The notes under the pieces were generated by a model that searched no databases, had not been told where the DNA came from, and was given only the letters and a program-made list of their open reading frames with translations. Both the position numbers and the translations under genes were made by a program. A stretch of 64,000 bases of DNA, from positions 1,154,501-1,218,500 of the forward strand of contig JACVTC010000030.1 in NCBI GenBank assembly GCA_016946835.1. The letters are read 5' to 3'. Origin of the DNA: Neocallimastix lanati (nom. inval.). Lineage: Eukaryota > Neocallimastigomycota > Neocallimastigomycetes > Neocallimastigales > Neocallimastigaceae. Of this stretch, positions 17,501 to 29,116 are shown piece after piece (position 1 is the stretch's first letter; every line of letters starts with the position of its first letter).

Positions 17501-19181
17501 TTAAAGCTTGATATCTTAAATTAATATCATTTAAGGATTCAATCTTTTCGGATAATTCAGTTAAAAGTTGTGTTTTCTCATGATTAAAAAGTATTTTCTG
17601 TTGATTTATTTCATTTTCATGATTTTCATTAAGAGTTGCAATATTTCTTTCATTAGTCTTAATATATGCTTGATATTCTAATGACATATCATTAATATCT
17701 TCTTTAATATGTTCCAGTTTTTCAGATAATTCATTATTTTCTTTGTTTGATATCTGTAACTTTCTATTACTCTCTTTGAGTCTTTCTTGAGAAGTAGTAT
17801 AACTTACTTTAATTGAACGGATGATATCAAATACAGTTTTAAGATCAGTAATACAATTTGATTCAGATGAACTAGAATTTTCCTTTTTTTTAACTTTTAT
17901 AATTGTCTTTTTAGGTTCACCAACTTTTACTATAGGCTTTTTAAGACCACTAGTTGGTAACCTTGATTTTATTGTACCACCAGGCGAAGGTATACGTGAA
18001 ACATTTATATTTCTTTCAGAAGTATTATTTGTGCTTACACTTAATTCAGAAGGAGGTGGAGATTGAGAAGAAGTAGAGTCAGGACTTGATCTGCCATCGT
18101 CTAAATCTAATGCTCTTAAATAATTTAATATATTTGAAACATTATTTGACATTTGATTAATAATTTCCGTCTTTTCTTGTAGAGATTTTTCAAACTTTTC
18201 ATTCATGCTTTGAACATTATCATAATATGTTGATTTTGATATACTCTCTAAAATAAAAAAGAAAAAAATATATATATTATTTTAAAAATTTTGAATATCA
18301 ATATAAATATTAATATGATTATTTAAGATATTTTAAGTATTTTATAAATAAAATTATTAATAATATAAAAATTACCATTTTTAGCAATATGTAATTCTTC
18401 ACTTAACTTTGCCATTTGAGTTCTAACTCCTTCTTGAGCTGAAATAATAGATGTATCATTGATATTTTTAAATACTCTTGCAATAAATCTAATAGTATTT
18501 CTTGTTTCTAAATAATCATTTAAATCTGAAGAAATATGTGATATAACTGAATAATTACTAGATTGTTGTAAACAATCTTGCATCATCTAATACAGATTTT
18601 TATTAACAAATAAAATAACAATATAAATTTTCATTTATATAAAAAAGAAATTAAAAACAATTAATTACGCAATACCTAATAAAGAACACACATATATTAA
18701 TATTAAAATATAATTAATTAAATTTATAAAATTACATGTGTTAATTTAGATTCACGATATGGTATATATCCTTTAAATTGTTTATCATTTATATTTTCTA
18801 AAACTTTTGATAGGGTTAATAAACCTATAGAATTTCCTAATTCTTTACTTCTATCTACACTTCTCTTTGGCTATTTTAAAATTTATATAATTGAAATATA
18901 AATATTAATAATTTTTTTTTTATTTTTTTTTTTTTTTATTTTATTGAAATTAAGATATATTAATTCAATAATTCAATTAGTTACTTTTTCAGAACCGGCT
19001 AAATGTGCAAAATGTATTTTAGATGATAAAGTATGACCTTTACCATCATCTTGTATTAAATAAAAAGATAAAATAGTATGTGATCTTATAGAATTTTCTT
19101 CATCTAATATATCGTTCCTTACATTCCAACCTTGTATGATACGACTAATAATATAATTATTACAATTTATAATGCAATTAT

Positions 19182-19235
<54 letters not shown>

Positions 19236-20274
19236 ATTATGTTAAATTCTTCTTTTAACACTAATATTTACATATATATTAATTTCAAGTTTAAAAGTTA
19301 ACTACTTACTCTAATAGCATATCCACTGACAATATTTTTTCTTCTTTTAAGCCAGTTAAAATAATACCTTTCTTTCCTAAATCTCTTACTAATATACTTG
19401 ATGAAGATGATTGTGGAGTTCTAAGAGCTGATGGATTTGGTGAACGAGCACGCATTGATGATTTAGGACGATTTTCAGCTAATAAATCAATGAATTCTTC
19501 TTGAAATATACATAAAAATGTCATTTTTAATGAAAATACGGCATCGGAATTTTCTTCTTGCTCTTCCTTTATATAATTAAATATATCAGTAATACTTCTT
19601 GGTATAATACCTTTTATTATATATAAAAATTTATATTTTTTAATTAAAACGTTTTGTAAATAACATAAATAGATAAATTCATTAATATTTTTATTATATT
19701 TTATTACCAGTATTTTCATTAAATCCTCTTTCTAATGCATCTTGGAAATCTATACCAATTGTATATTTCTTTCCAGAACCACTCTATTGTAATTATTACA
19801 TTATTATTGTTTATGTAATTTTTAATTTAAACGTATAAGTTTTAATTATAATGTATATATATATTTAATTTATTTTTATTTATTTATATCATGTATTTTT
19901 ACATATATAATTTTTTATTAATATTTATATTAATGTTAATAATTTATCATTTCATATTTAATTATTAATATTTATACAAAAATTTAATTTTTAACATTTA
20001 TTTAATTGTCCATATTTACCTGTCCATATACTAATACTGCTGAATTCATACCAGATAAAAATCTTTCAACCATTGGCCTTGCGCTTTTTATATATATATC
20101 TTCTTGACTTTCTTCTGAAAAAACATAATGATAACCAGAAAGTTTTGAATAATGACCACCAATACCTTTTTCATCTTTAATCCAAAGCAAACCCTGTGAG
20201 GGCATAACCTCAACACATTCTTTTTCTGTTCTTGACGGTCTTATTCTTACAGAATTTAACACTAGATTTTTCAT
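11598..20274 (-). CDS. Kinesin-like protein with degenerate motor and giant repetitive coiled coil
   Basis: Seven exons (20274-20020, 19783-19708, 19610-19310, 19144-18985, 18870-18736, 18586-18376, 18247-11598), all GT-AG and in phase, give 2,595 residues. The N-terminal 360 or so are a kinesin motor: VRIRPS, SAVLVYGQ, GIIPRSITDIF, FQEEFIDLLAE, RSHTILSF, IPYRESKLT and a closing TIRFIARVFKNI. Key catalytic positions differ from the consensus. Walker A (84-91) ends GKK instead of GKT/S, switch I has SIRSH for SSRSH, and switch II (258-264) is HLAGSEK for DLAGSER. The rest is coiled coil. Residues about 800-1705 are some fifty 18-residue repeats of the form EMEKQHTEACNDYDNKIA. A proline/glutamine-rich break occurs near the C-terminal quarter. 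The architecture recalls long kinesin-4-like proteins (Kif7/Cos2 also have altered motors), but subfamily is not resolved. It may be a non-motile, microtubule-binding scaffold. Confidence 0.9.
14270..16990 (-). repeat. 54-bp coding tandem repeat (about 50 units) with 216-bp higher-order repeat
   Basis: Within the last kinesin exon, an 18-codon unit with the pattern ExEKQHxExCxxYDxKI is repeated about fifty times. Units are most alike at 16200-16690 and diverge outward. In that core a block of four units, distinguished by A, S, E or T before EMEKQ, occurs twice in the same order. For example, the string CTGTAATTTTATTATCGTAA starts at 16241 and again at 16457, exactly 216 bases apart. The array stays in frame throughout. 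Its regularity also keeps other frames open on both strands, which explains several spurious ORFs here. Confidence 0.95.
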
Positions 20275-23262
20275 TTTTTATGATTAATTTATATATTTTT
20301 AATATATTTATATCTATTGGTTGTATTATAATTACTAAGTATAATTAAATATAATTATAAATTTTTTTTGATTTATTATAAAAATTTTATTTTTAATTAA
20401 TTTTGATTTTCCAAAAAAAAATTTAACATTATATTTTATTTCTTATATTATCTATTTATTCTATAATTTAATCTTTATTTTATAAATATATATATATATT
20501 ACGTAAAAACTTTTTTAAATTTTATAAAGATAATTGATTCTATATAGTAATAAAAATATTATAATCTAATTGAAATTAAATTAATAAATTATATTATTAT
20601 AAAATTAATTATTTGACTATATTATTCATATTGTTATAAATTTCATTTTGTTATATTGGTTTAATTATTTATATACATTGAAATTAAGTATTAAGAAAAA
20701 ATTATTTTATAGATTTTCTTATATAAATATGATAAATTATCAATTGTTTACTAATGGAAAAATTAATATCATATATAATAAATATCAATTGTTTATTAAT
20801 TGAAAATAAATATCACAAATAAAAAAAATAAAATAAAGAAAGATTTTAAGTAATATATATATCTAATATATATAATTACAACTTATTTTTTTACAAAACA
20901 ATATAATAATATATAAAAAATAAAATAATAATTAAACAAATAAAATAAAAATATTTAAAAAAAGTTGAACAGAATAAAATCTAAAACCCAATAAAAATTA
21001 ATTAAAAAAAATTGTAAAAAAATAATCAAAAAAAAAAAAAAAAAAAACTTAAAATACTATTAATTAATATACAAAGTTTAAATAATACTAAAAGTTCTAT
21101 TATTTCTTTTTTGCTTAAATAGTATTTTATTAATATTAATTATAATTTATAAAAAATACATTGTATTATTTATAATTATAAATATGGTTATGTAATTTTA
21201 TATTTTGAGTATTTTCTCTTTTATTTTAAGAAATTAATTATTACAATTATATTAAAATAATTTTATTTCATTATAATTTTATGCCATGTTTAAAACTTTC
21301 TTTTAAATAAATTATTTTTCTTTTTTCCTTTTTTTTTTTGTTATATAAAATATTTTTCTTTTTTCTTAATTATACAAAATACTACATTTATTAATATTGT
21401 TTTAATATTTCTGTTAAATTATTATTAATATATTTATTTATTTAATATTATTTTTTTATAAAATTTCATTAAATATATTAATTGAAAATTTTAGAAAGAT
21501 AAAGTATTATTAATACAATAATTAATTGGATGATTAGAATAACTAATAATCTATTCATATAGAATAATATAATAAAATTAATAATAAATAAATTTATATT
21601 TAAAATATGAAGGTTTGATTATTAATAAATAATGTTTAATTTAAATCAATTGTATTTCACTACCATATTATAATTAAAAAAAAAAAAATTCAAAAAATAT
21701 TATTAAAGGAATACAATTTTAAAATTAATTATAAATAAAAGTTATTAATTTAAAAACAATATATAGTAATATATTATAATATATTTAATAATATATGAAT
21801 ATTTAAAATAATAGATTTATATAATATTGGGCTAATAATTAAAAAAGTTTAACGATCAATTATTATTTCATAAAGAAATATATATATTTAATTGAAAGGT
21901 AATATACGAAATAAATTAAATTTAATTTAAACTTTAGTCATTGTATATATTTTATTTTATTTTCCATTTTAACAATGTGTGTAACATAAATTAATTTAAA
22001 ATATTAACTTTAATTTAACATAAAATATTTTTGTTTTTATTAACCATATAAAGTAATTGATGAATAATTTTAAAAATAAACAAGTCTTAACATCTACATA
22101 ATTTATTTTTTTAATTTTGACATATAATAGTAATGATAATGGAAATTTTTCTTTTATTATTGAAACTTTAATTAATATAATAAATTTATGTAATTTTTTT
22201 TTTTTTTATTTTTGTATAACTGTGAGTAATTATTATGGAAAAACTAAATGTTAAAAATAATGACATTCTAGAAAGACCTTTTAATAGAATATATTATTAT
22301 TAATAAAATGTTCAAATAAAATACTAATTAAAATAAATAAATTTTTGCTTAAGAAAAAATCTAAAAGTAGACCATAATAAAAAAATATGACAATTGAATG
22401 AAATAATATAATACAAAAATAATATATAAATTTATAGTCTATATCAATAAGAATTATTAAATTATTCTGAATATTAATAAAATTAATAAATCATATACAA
22501 CTGTATTAAATATTGTATAAATTTAGATAATGATTTTAATGTATTTTTATAAAAATAATATTTTTATTATTAAAAACTACCAGATAATAGTTATATAATT
22601 TATAAATCAAAAAAAAAAAAAAAATTAGAATTATTTTTAATAAATATTATAATTTATAAATCAAAAAAAAAAAAAAAAAAAAAAAAATTAGAATTATTTT
22701 TAATAAATATTATAATATATAATAAAAAAATATTAATAATAAAGCATGCTTTAATTATACTATATGTAAAAAAATAGTAATTTTGGTACATACAAAATAT
22801 ATATATATATATATAGAAAAGGTAGTTCGTACTAGAATAACAATTTAGTTTTTCTTCTTCTATATTAATTTTTAAGTCTTAATTTTATTTATTATTTATT
22901 TTTTTTTTTTTTTTTTTTTTTTAATTATTTAATTATTCAATTATTTAATTATAATTAAAAAATAAATAAAAGATTTTATAACTATATATATATATTAATT
23001 ATTAATTAATTATTTATTTATTTATTTATTTATTTACTCATTCATTCAATAATAATCATATTATTTTTAAATATAAAAACTATTATATATTAATTGCAAT
23101 ACCTAATATTTAATATTTTTAAAAAAAGTGATTCTGTAATATTTTAAAAATTTTATTGTTAATGGACTAATAATAGTTATATTTGACTTTAAGATTTTTC
23201 ATATAATTCTGAAAGTTATTCGCTTTCATTTATTCAAAAATATTTTCTTAATATTTTTATTT

Positions 23263-23310
<48 letters not shown>

Positions 23311-23778
23311 TAATTTATTAAATAAGAATAATTTCATTTTTAATTACAACGAATTATTGAAAGTTTAGATGATTATAAATAATAAATATATAAAAAGACA
23401 TCTCTAAATAATGATATTACATTTCGTATATATAGAAAATATATATATATGTATATTCGGAATTCATATTATCACCACTTCATTGTCTTTATTAAAAATA
23501 AAACTTCTCTAATCTTTATTTGTTCTCTATAAAACTTCATCACAATTAAATATAAAAATATTATTAAAATATTTAAAAAAAATTTTTATCATTTTTCAGT
23601 TTTGACATAAAATTTATGTAATTAGTGTAGAAAAATGTATTGTTTACATAATTTTAAATTTTGTTTTTGCTCTAATTTTTTTTTCTAATTTTGTAAAAAA
23701 AAAATTATCATAATAAATAATAAAACTAATATCTAAATATTATTTTAAAAATAAAATAATAAATAATAATAATTGAAA
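20275..23778. other. Gene-free divergent spacer
   Basis: 3.5 kb of A/T-rich DNA between the kinesin start and the phosphatase start, which are divergent. It should contain both promoters. It holds poly(A/T) runs (for example 22902-22922 and 23266-23304), short TTTA repeats near 23010-23036, and the small tandem duplication listed separately. I see no coding sequence. Confidence 0.6.
22588..22716. repeat. Tandem duplication of ~65 bp
   Basis: The block TATAATTTATAAATC, then an A run, then TTAGAATTATTTTTAATAAA occurs twice in a row. The two copies differ mainly in the length of the A run. It looks like a recent slippage or duplication event in non-coding DNA. Confidence 0.85.
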
Positions 23779-25034
23779 ATGACATCTCAACATTTCATAC
23801 CACCAACAGTAAAAATAACAATAATCAATTAATTGTTGTATAGATAAATTAAAATAATGAAATATTAAACTTACTGAATTCATTTTTATATTATATTTTT
23901 AAACCATTTATTTTATTTTATTATTATTTTTTATATTAATTAAATAATGATAATATCAACATCAATGAATTATACATTTAATATTTACAAAAATCAATAA
24001 ATAATCAAAATAATATTATAATATAATATATATAACGATTTAGAATTTTGGTTTAGTTGAAGAAGATTTATATCGTTCTGGACAACCTAACGAATTAAAT
24101 TTTCCATATTTAGAAAGATTAGGATTGAAAACAGTTGTATTTTTAGCACCAGAAGAACCAAATCAAAAATTGTTAGCTTTTTTTTTTTTTTTTTAATTAA
24201 AAAACAAATAAAATTGAAAATTGAAAATTTTATTAAAATTAAAAAATAATTACAATGATTATTATTATGAATTATAAATAGTAAATTTATAATTAATAAA
24301 TAATTCCATAAATAACAAAAATAATTATTTAATACTTTTATAGCATAAATTAAAAATTAAATTTAATTTTATATATTATTTATAATTTATATATAAATAC
24401 AAAGAAATAATTTTTATTAAAACGAATTTTAAATCTTTTATTTATATAATTCATAATAATTTTATATATACATGGATAACATTGATAGCTTAAATTTCAT
24501 CGATGACCAAGAAATTCAACTTTATCATTTAGGAAGCTCATCAACTTCAGCTTGGGATCATATATCAGAAGAAATTGTATTAGAAGCATTAGATTTAATA
24601 TTAAATCCAGAAAATTATCCATTAATTGTTATGTGTAATTTAGGAAGACATAGAACAGGTACATATTATTATTTTTATAAAATATTTTAAATGATATCAA
24701 TTATCATTGAAATATTAGTATCATTAGTAATATATATGAATAAATAGTTATATATAAAAGTGTGAAATGTAAATTAATGAAAAAGTAAAATATAATAGAA
24801 GAATAATAAAAAAAATAAGAATTAGAATAAATGTTAAAAATATTTTAATTTATATCAATAAAAGGAACTGTAATTGGTTGTTTAAGAAAACTTCAACGTT
24901 GGAATTTAACATCTATTTTTGAAGAATATAGAAGATATGCTGGTCCAAAAGTTAGACTTTTAAATGAACAATTTATTGAACTTTTTGATACAGATTTAGT
25001 AAAAATACCACCTCACTATGTTAAATGGCTATAA
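23779..25034 (+). CDS. Siw14/Oca1-type atypical dual-specificity phosphatase
   Basis: Four exons (23779-23808, 24044-24171, 24489-24658, 24865-25034), all GT-AG and in phase, give 165 residues. Family landmarks in order are [32 protein letters not shown], the signature CNLGRHRTG (Cys-x5-Arg) and [20 protein letters not shown]. These define the plant-and-fungal atypical phosphatase family; Siw14 members hydrolyse inositol pyrophosphates, while Oca1-type members act in oxidant-stress cell-cycle control. The catalytic Cys and Arg are present, but the residue before the Cys is Met where the family usually has His. The third exon begins after TTGATAG, so an in-frame ATG just upstream (24472) is intronic, not a start. 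The choice between Siw14 and Oca1 subgroups is open. Confidence 0.92.
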
Positions 25035-25441
25035 CGAAATAGAATAAAAAAAAAAAAAAAAGGAAATAAAGTAAAATAAATAAAAAAAAAAAAGGAAATG
25101 GAATAAATTGCAAAAACCTTTAAATAATCATAATTTATTAAATTCATCTAATAGTAATACTTAAAAATACATATTATTGCATATTATATATCATTTTAAA
25201 ATAATAATATTATAATTGTTTATATTAAATATATCCAACTTTTATATATATATGTATATATAAAATAAAAATATCATAAAATAAAGAAAAAAAAAATAAA
25301 ATTAAAAATAATGAAATAATATTCCTGATAATGATTAATATTACTGTGATATTTTTTTATTACTTCTATTGAATAATTATATAAACATATTTTTTTTACT
25401 TTTATATAAAATTAAAAAATATATTTATACTATATGAAATT

Positions 25442-25492
<51 letters not shown>

Positions 25493-25640
25493 TAATATAC
25501 ATAAATTATATAATGTTATATAGATACATATTTTTTTTTTCATCATTGACTATTACAGAATGATTTTTAATAATTTTATTATTTTTACATCTATTTTATC
25601 ATTTTTATCTTCATATTTAGTTTAATATGTATTATCCCTT
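25035..25640. other. A/T-rich 3' spacer with TTTA array
   Basis: Spacer after the phosphatase stop. It contains a TTTA array of about 13 copies at 25441-25493 and poly(A) patches near 25050-25093. I see no gene. Confidence 0.6.
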
Positions 25641-25935
25641 TAATTAATTGAATTTAATATTTTTAAAGATACTGGAATTCTTGTTACGTTAGTATTTTTT
25701 GTAATTTTCATTTTTAGTGTTGATGATGTTAGAGATAGAATTCTTTTTGATAAATATACTTTTGTATTTCTTCTATTATTAAAATTAATTCCAAATTCAT
25801 TCATGAAATTCTTCGTAAAAACTGTATCTCTTGATGCGGTTCATAAATTCTTTCAAAAACCAAATTTCCATTGTCAAGTCTTCTAACATGCTTTAAAAAT
25901 AATTTATAACCTAATGATTCACCTGATAATGTAAT
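25640..25935 (-). pseudogene. Frame-shifted coding relic of unknown family
   Basis: Read on the minus strand from 25935, one frame gives SLGYKLFLKHVRRLDNGN followed by LVFERIYEPHQ. The protein-like reading then moves to another frame near 25845 and continues as TVFTKNFMNEFGINFNNRR and on to a stop near 25640. The composition is more coding-like than the surroundings, but the two halves cannot be joined without a frameshift and I do not recognise the family. The minus-strand stretch 26870-26990 (MIASYHRNINNEMY...) may be another exon of the same broken gene. Confidence 0.35.
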
Positions 25936-25999
25936 AATTTAATTATAAATTTAATTATAATTATATTATTATATCAATCTAGTAATCTATTATTAATTA

Positions 26000-26538
26000 A
26001 TTATTAAAAAAATAAAAAATATATATATAAACATTTATCTTTATTCAGTAGAGTTTATTATTATAGCAAACAATAAACACAATAATACAATAACACAATA
26101 ACACAGCAATGTAGGAATAGAATTATAAATTTTGATTTATAAAAATATATTTTTTATTAATCATTAAACTATAAATCTTAATAATTAATATTAGTTATTA
26201 TTTATTATTTATTATAAAATCTTACAATTATAACTCTTGATTTCCAAAAAGAAATCGATGAGATATTTATACAAAAATTGTAAAATAAACTTATTTTCTA
26301 TAAAAAGATTAGAAGATAATACTCTATTAAAATTTAACAAGATTCTTACGGATAATGACGAAATATGTGATGTTGAATCTTTCTTTTTATATTTGTACCA
26401 TTATTTAAAATTAAAATATTTTAAAAATAATGAGTAATATATAAAGTTATTATTTAAATATTAGTAAATTTTAATAAAATGAACTATATGTATATATATT
26501 TAAATAATTTCTTTAATCTTTAATAGTAATTAACATAT

Positions 26539-26593
<55 letters not shown>

Positions 26594-27000
26594 TTAATAT
26601 TAATATTAATATTAATATTAATTATGATAATAATATATTTATTTTATTTATTAATTTTAAAATTTTAGAAAATTTAGATTGATATTAATTAAATTTTCTT
26701 TGTCATTCGTCTCAGTTTCATATATTTCAGAATTTATTCTATTTCTATTTCTATTATTTTTTTATTTGTTATATATGTTCTGTTATTAAAATTATCATAA
26801 AACTCATTTGATTTCATATTATTTTTATTCATTCTATTATATTTTTTAATTTTTTATTTTTTTTTTTGCAATATCGAAACTATGCTTTGACTTTGATTTT
26901 CTGAAATAAGCACCTGGTTTTATAAAATTATCATTATTAGTATACATTTCATTATTAATATTTCTATGATATGAAGCAATCATTAAATTGTCTCTTTAAA
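26000..27000. other. A/T-rich stretch with TAA array and possible gene relic
   Basis: It holds a TAA trinucleotide array at about 26541-26592 followed by an ATTAAT run to about 26620. The minus-strand stretch at 26870-26990 reads NFIKPGAYFRKSKSK and looks faintly coding. A 66-codon plus-strand frame at 26237-26437 has no recognisable similarity and I do not call it a gene. Confidence 0.4.
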
Positions 27001-27059
27001 TATATAAATTTAAAATTTTCGTATCTCATTGTTTTAATTAATAATACAACAATATAATG

Positions 27060-27480
27060 TTATTGGAAAAGAGACTTTCACAACAACGTTTATCACCAAT
27101 AGAGATTCCATATTTATCACATTTAATAAAAATGTCATTAATGAGTAAGTTAAGCAAAATTGGTGAGAGGAGACAACCTTGACAAACACCTTTCTTAATA
27201 CTAAATAATTCCAATAATTGTCAATTAACTCTTAGTAAGGCAATGAAAAATAAATATAAGTTTTCAATAAATTTATAGTACTTACCTCTAATGCCTAAGC
27301 GATGAACTTTCATTAATACATAATAAATAGAAACTGTATCAAATATGCTTTCTTTAAGGTTAAAAAAGGAAAGGTAAGTATCTTAATTTTCAAATTTTCG
27401 TCTCTGACATATAATACTTTATGTAGCACGGTATTAACTTCAATCAAAAGCATTGTAAATGATCAACCAGTTTTTAAATC
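27060..27480 (-). mobile_element. LINE reverse-transcriptase relic
   Basis: The minus strand, in shifting frames, reads IFDTVSIYYVLMKVHRLGIR, then KYYKFIENLYL, then SIKKGVCQGCLLSPILLNLL followed by INDIF (27195-27130) and GISIGDKRCC. This is reverse-transcriptase motif 4, with its QGC-LSP box, from a non-LTR retrotransposon. It is like the gut-fungal LINE family seen elsewhere in the window. Stops and frameshifts show it is inactive. The catalytic motif 5 (FADD) is lost at the 3' side. Confidence 0.85.
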
Positions 27481-27482
27481 AA

Positions 27483-27645
27483 ACCAGGTTCTATCCTAGT
27501 TATTAGTTCGTGGGCTAGCATAAGGCACCTGATTCTATCCCACCCTATAACTATTTTCCGGGTTTTCCTCAAAAGATGTTTTTACGAAATATGGCGGTTA
27601 GAGTTACAGGTAAGTATTTCCCCTTATATATACAATATTATTCTA
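27483..27645. other. Less A/T-rich transposon-like segment
   Basis: The base composition is clearly less A/T-rich than the neighbourhood, with words such as GGGCTAGCATAAGGCACC and TTCCGGGTTTTCC. It adjoins the LINE relic on one side and the inverted-repeat element on the other. I cannot name it; it may be the upstream part of the LINE. Confidence 0.3.
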
Positions 27646-27992
27646 AATGAATGTGTTACATTTCGTAACGTTGTATTTCGAAACGTGGTCTATAAATTCA
27701 ATTTTAATTTGTAATTTATCACCCTACATTTTTATTTCTTTCAAAATTAAATATTATTTTTTTTATTATTATTATTATTATTTTAACAAAAAAATACTCA
27801 AATATATCCTTTAAATTAAATATTATTAGATATTATTTCATTACTTTAACAAAAATATTAAAATATATCTTAAAAATTGAATATTATTAAATATCATCAT
27901 TTATTTATCCAATATAATTTATTAAAGTACGCCACATTTCATATAATGCCAGGTTCTGATATGTAACGTTCCGAAATGCAACACACTCATTC
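27646..27992. mobile_element. Short element with terminal inverted repeats (MITE-like)
   Basis: The left end AATGAATGTGTTACATTTCG then TAACGTT (from 27646) is the near-perfect inverse of the right end, whose complement reads AATGAGTGTGTTGCATTTCG then GAACGTT (from 27992). That is 24 of 27 matching positions, with weaker similarity continuing for about 18 more bases on each side. The 347-bp element has an A/T-rich core and no coding capacity, as expected of a non-autonomous DNA transposon. I cannot define the target-site duplication with confidence. Confidence 0.7.
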
Positions 27993-28380
27993 CAAATATC
28001 CTAATATTGATTAGATACTGTCCTAACGGTGGGCTTGAGAGGGTTGAACAAGTACTGTCATTTAATATATTTACAAAGGAATTATCATTTGGGTACATAA
28101 TTTCATGTGTCCATGTAGAAATATTCTACTTAGTGATTTAGATATTCTACTAAATTGTAATCTATCTGACATCTATGCAATTACCTAGTGAGCTAGTAAA
28201 TATCTTCATGGATTAGATTATAATAGTCTCGCTTCAAAGGAAAGTTAAGAACTAGAGAAACTAGAGAAGCACTCCAAGAAAAAGCGAAGGACAATTCTGC
28301 CTATAAGGAAGTATGACTACTTTAATATTTCCATTGCCCTTGAGGGGGGCAAATTGAAACCATGAGAGTTACACACAGGA
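27993..28380. other. Unidentified less A/T-rich relic
   Basis: Base composition is richer in G and C than flanking DNA and there are no long open frames. It may be decayed transposon coding sequence. It ends at an AAAT tetranucleotide run (28379-28412). No family recognised. Confidence 0.35.
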
Positions 28381-28382
28381 AA

Positions 28383-28413
<31 letters not shown>

Positions 28414-29116
28414 AAAAAAAAGTTTTTAAAGAAATTACTGATGCTGAAAAAATAAGAATAAAATTATATCCGGACTTATCATAAGGGATTCTTGATTTCG
28501 CTCAAAATTTCATAAAGAAATTTAAGCTTTTAAATGTTTTTTTTTTTTTTTATAAGAAATATTAGTAGATCGGGTGTATATAAATTAAATATATGAAAAA
28601 TAAAAATAAACTTTAAAATGTATTGAAACATAATGTAATTATAAATAGTGTACAAGCCATAATATAATAAATAATATATAATTATTATATACCTTTTTAA
28701 TAAATTAATAAATTTGACATAATTATAAACAATAAATTCCTTACTCTAAAGAAAATTTTATATAAATTTATTTATTAGTTAATTTATTTATTTTTGTTTT
28801 ATTTTTTGTTTATTTGTTTATTTGTTTATTTGTTAAAGTACTAATAAAATATAGATGTATTAAAAAAAAAAAAATTGAACAACTAATAAAAAAATTTTTT
28901 TATATTTTTTTTTATTTTTTCTAATTTATTTATTTATTTATTATTTATTTATTATTTATTTATTATTTATTTATTTATTTATTTATTTCGCTTTATAATT
29001 TATTACTGATAATTATTATTTTTATTTTTATTTATTTTTTTTTTGTTTTATTTATTTTTTTTTTTTTTTAACTTTAATGTCATTATCCTAAAAAAAAATA
29101 AACATTTTGTTTATGA
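28381..29116. other. A/T-rich 3' spacer
   Basis: Spacer downstream of the PRA1 gene. It contains poly(T) and TTTA/TTTG runs near 28530, 28796-28833 and 28927-28988. I see no gene. Confidence 0.6.

Noticed and set aside
24472-24690. Separate small gene starting at ATG 24472
   Set aside because: It is the third exon of the phosphatase plus flanking intron; the true acceptor is the AG at 24487-24488.
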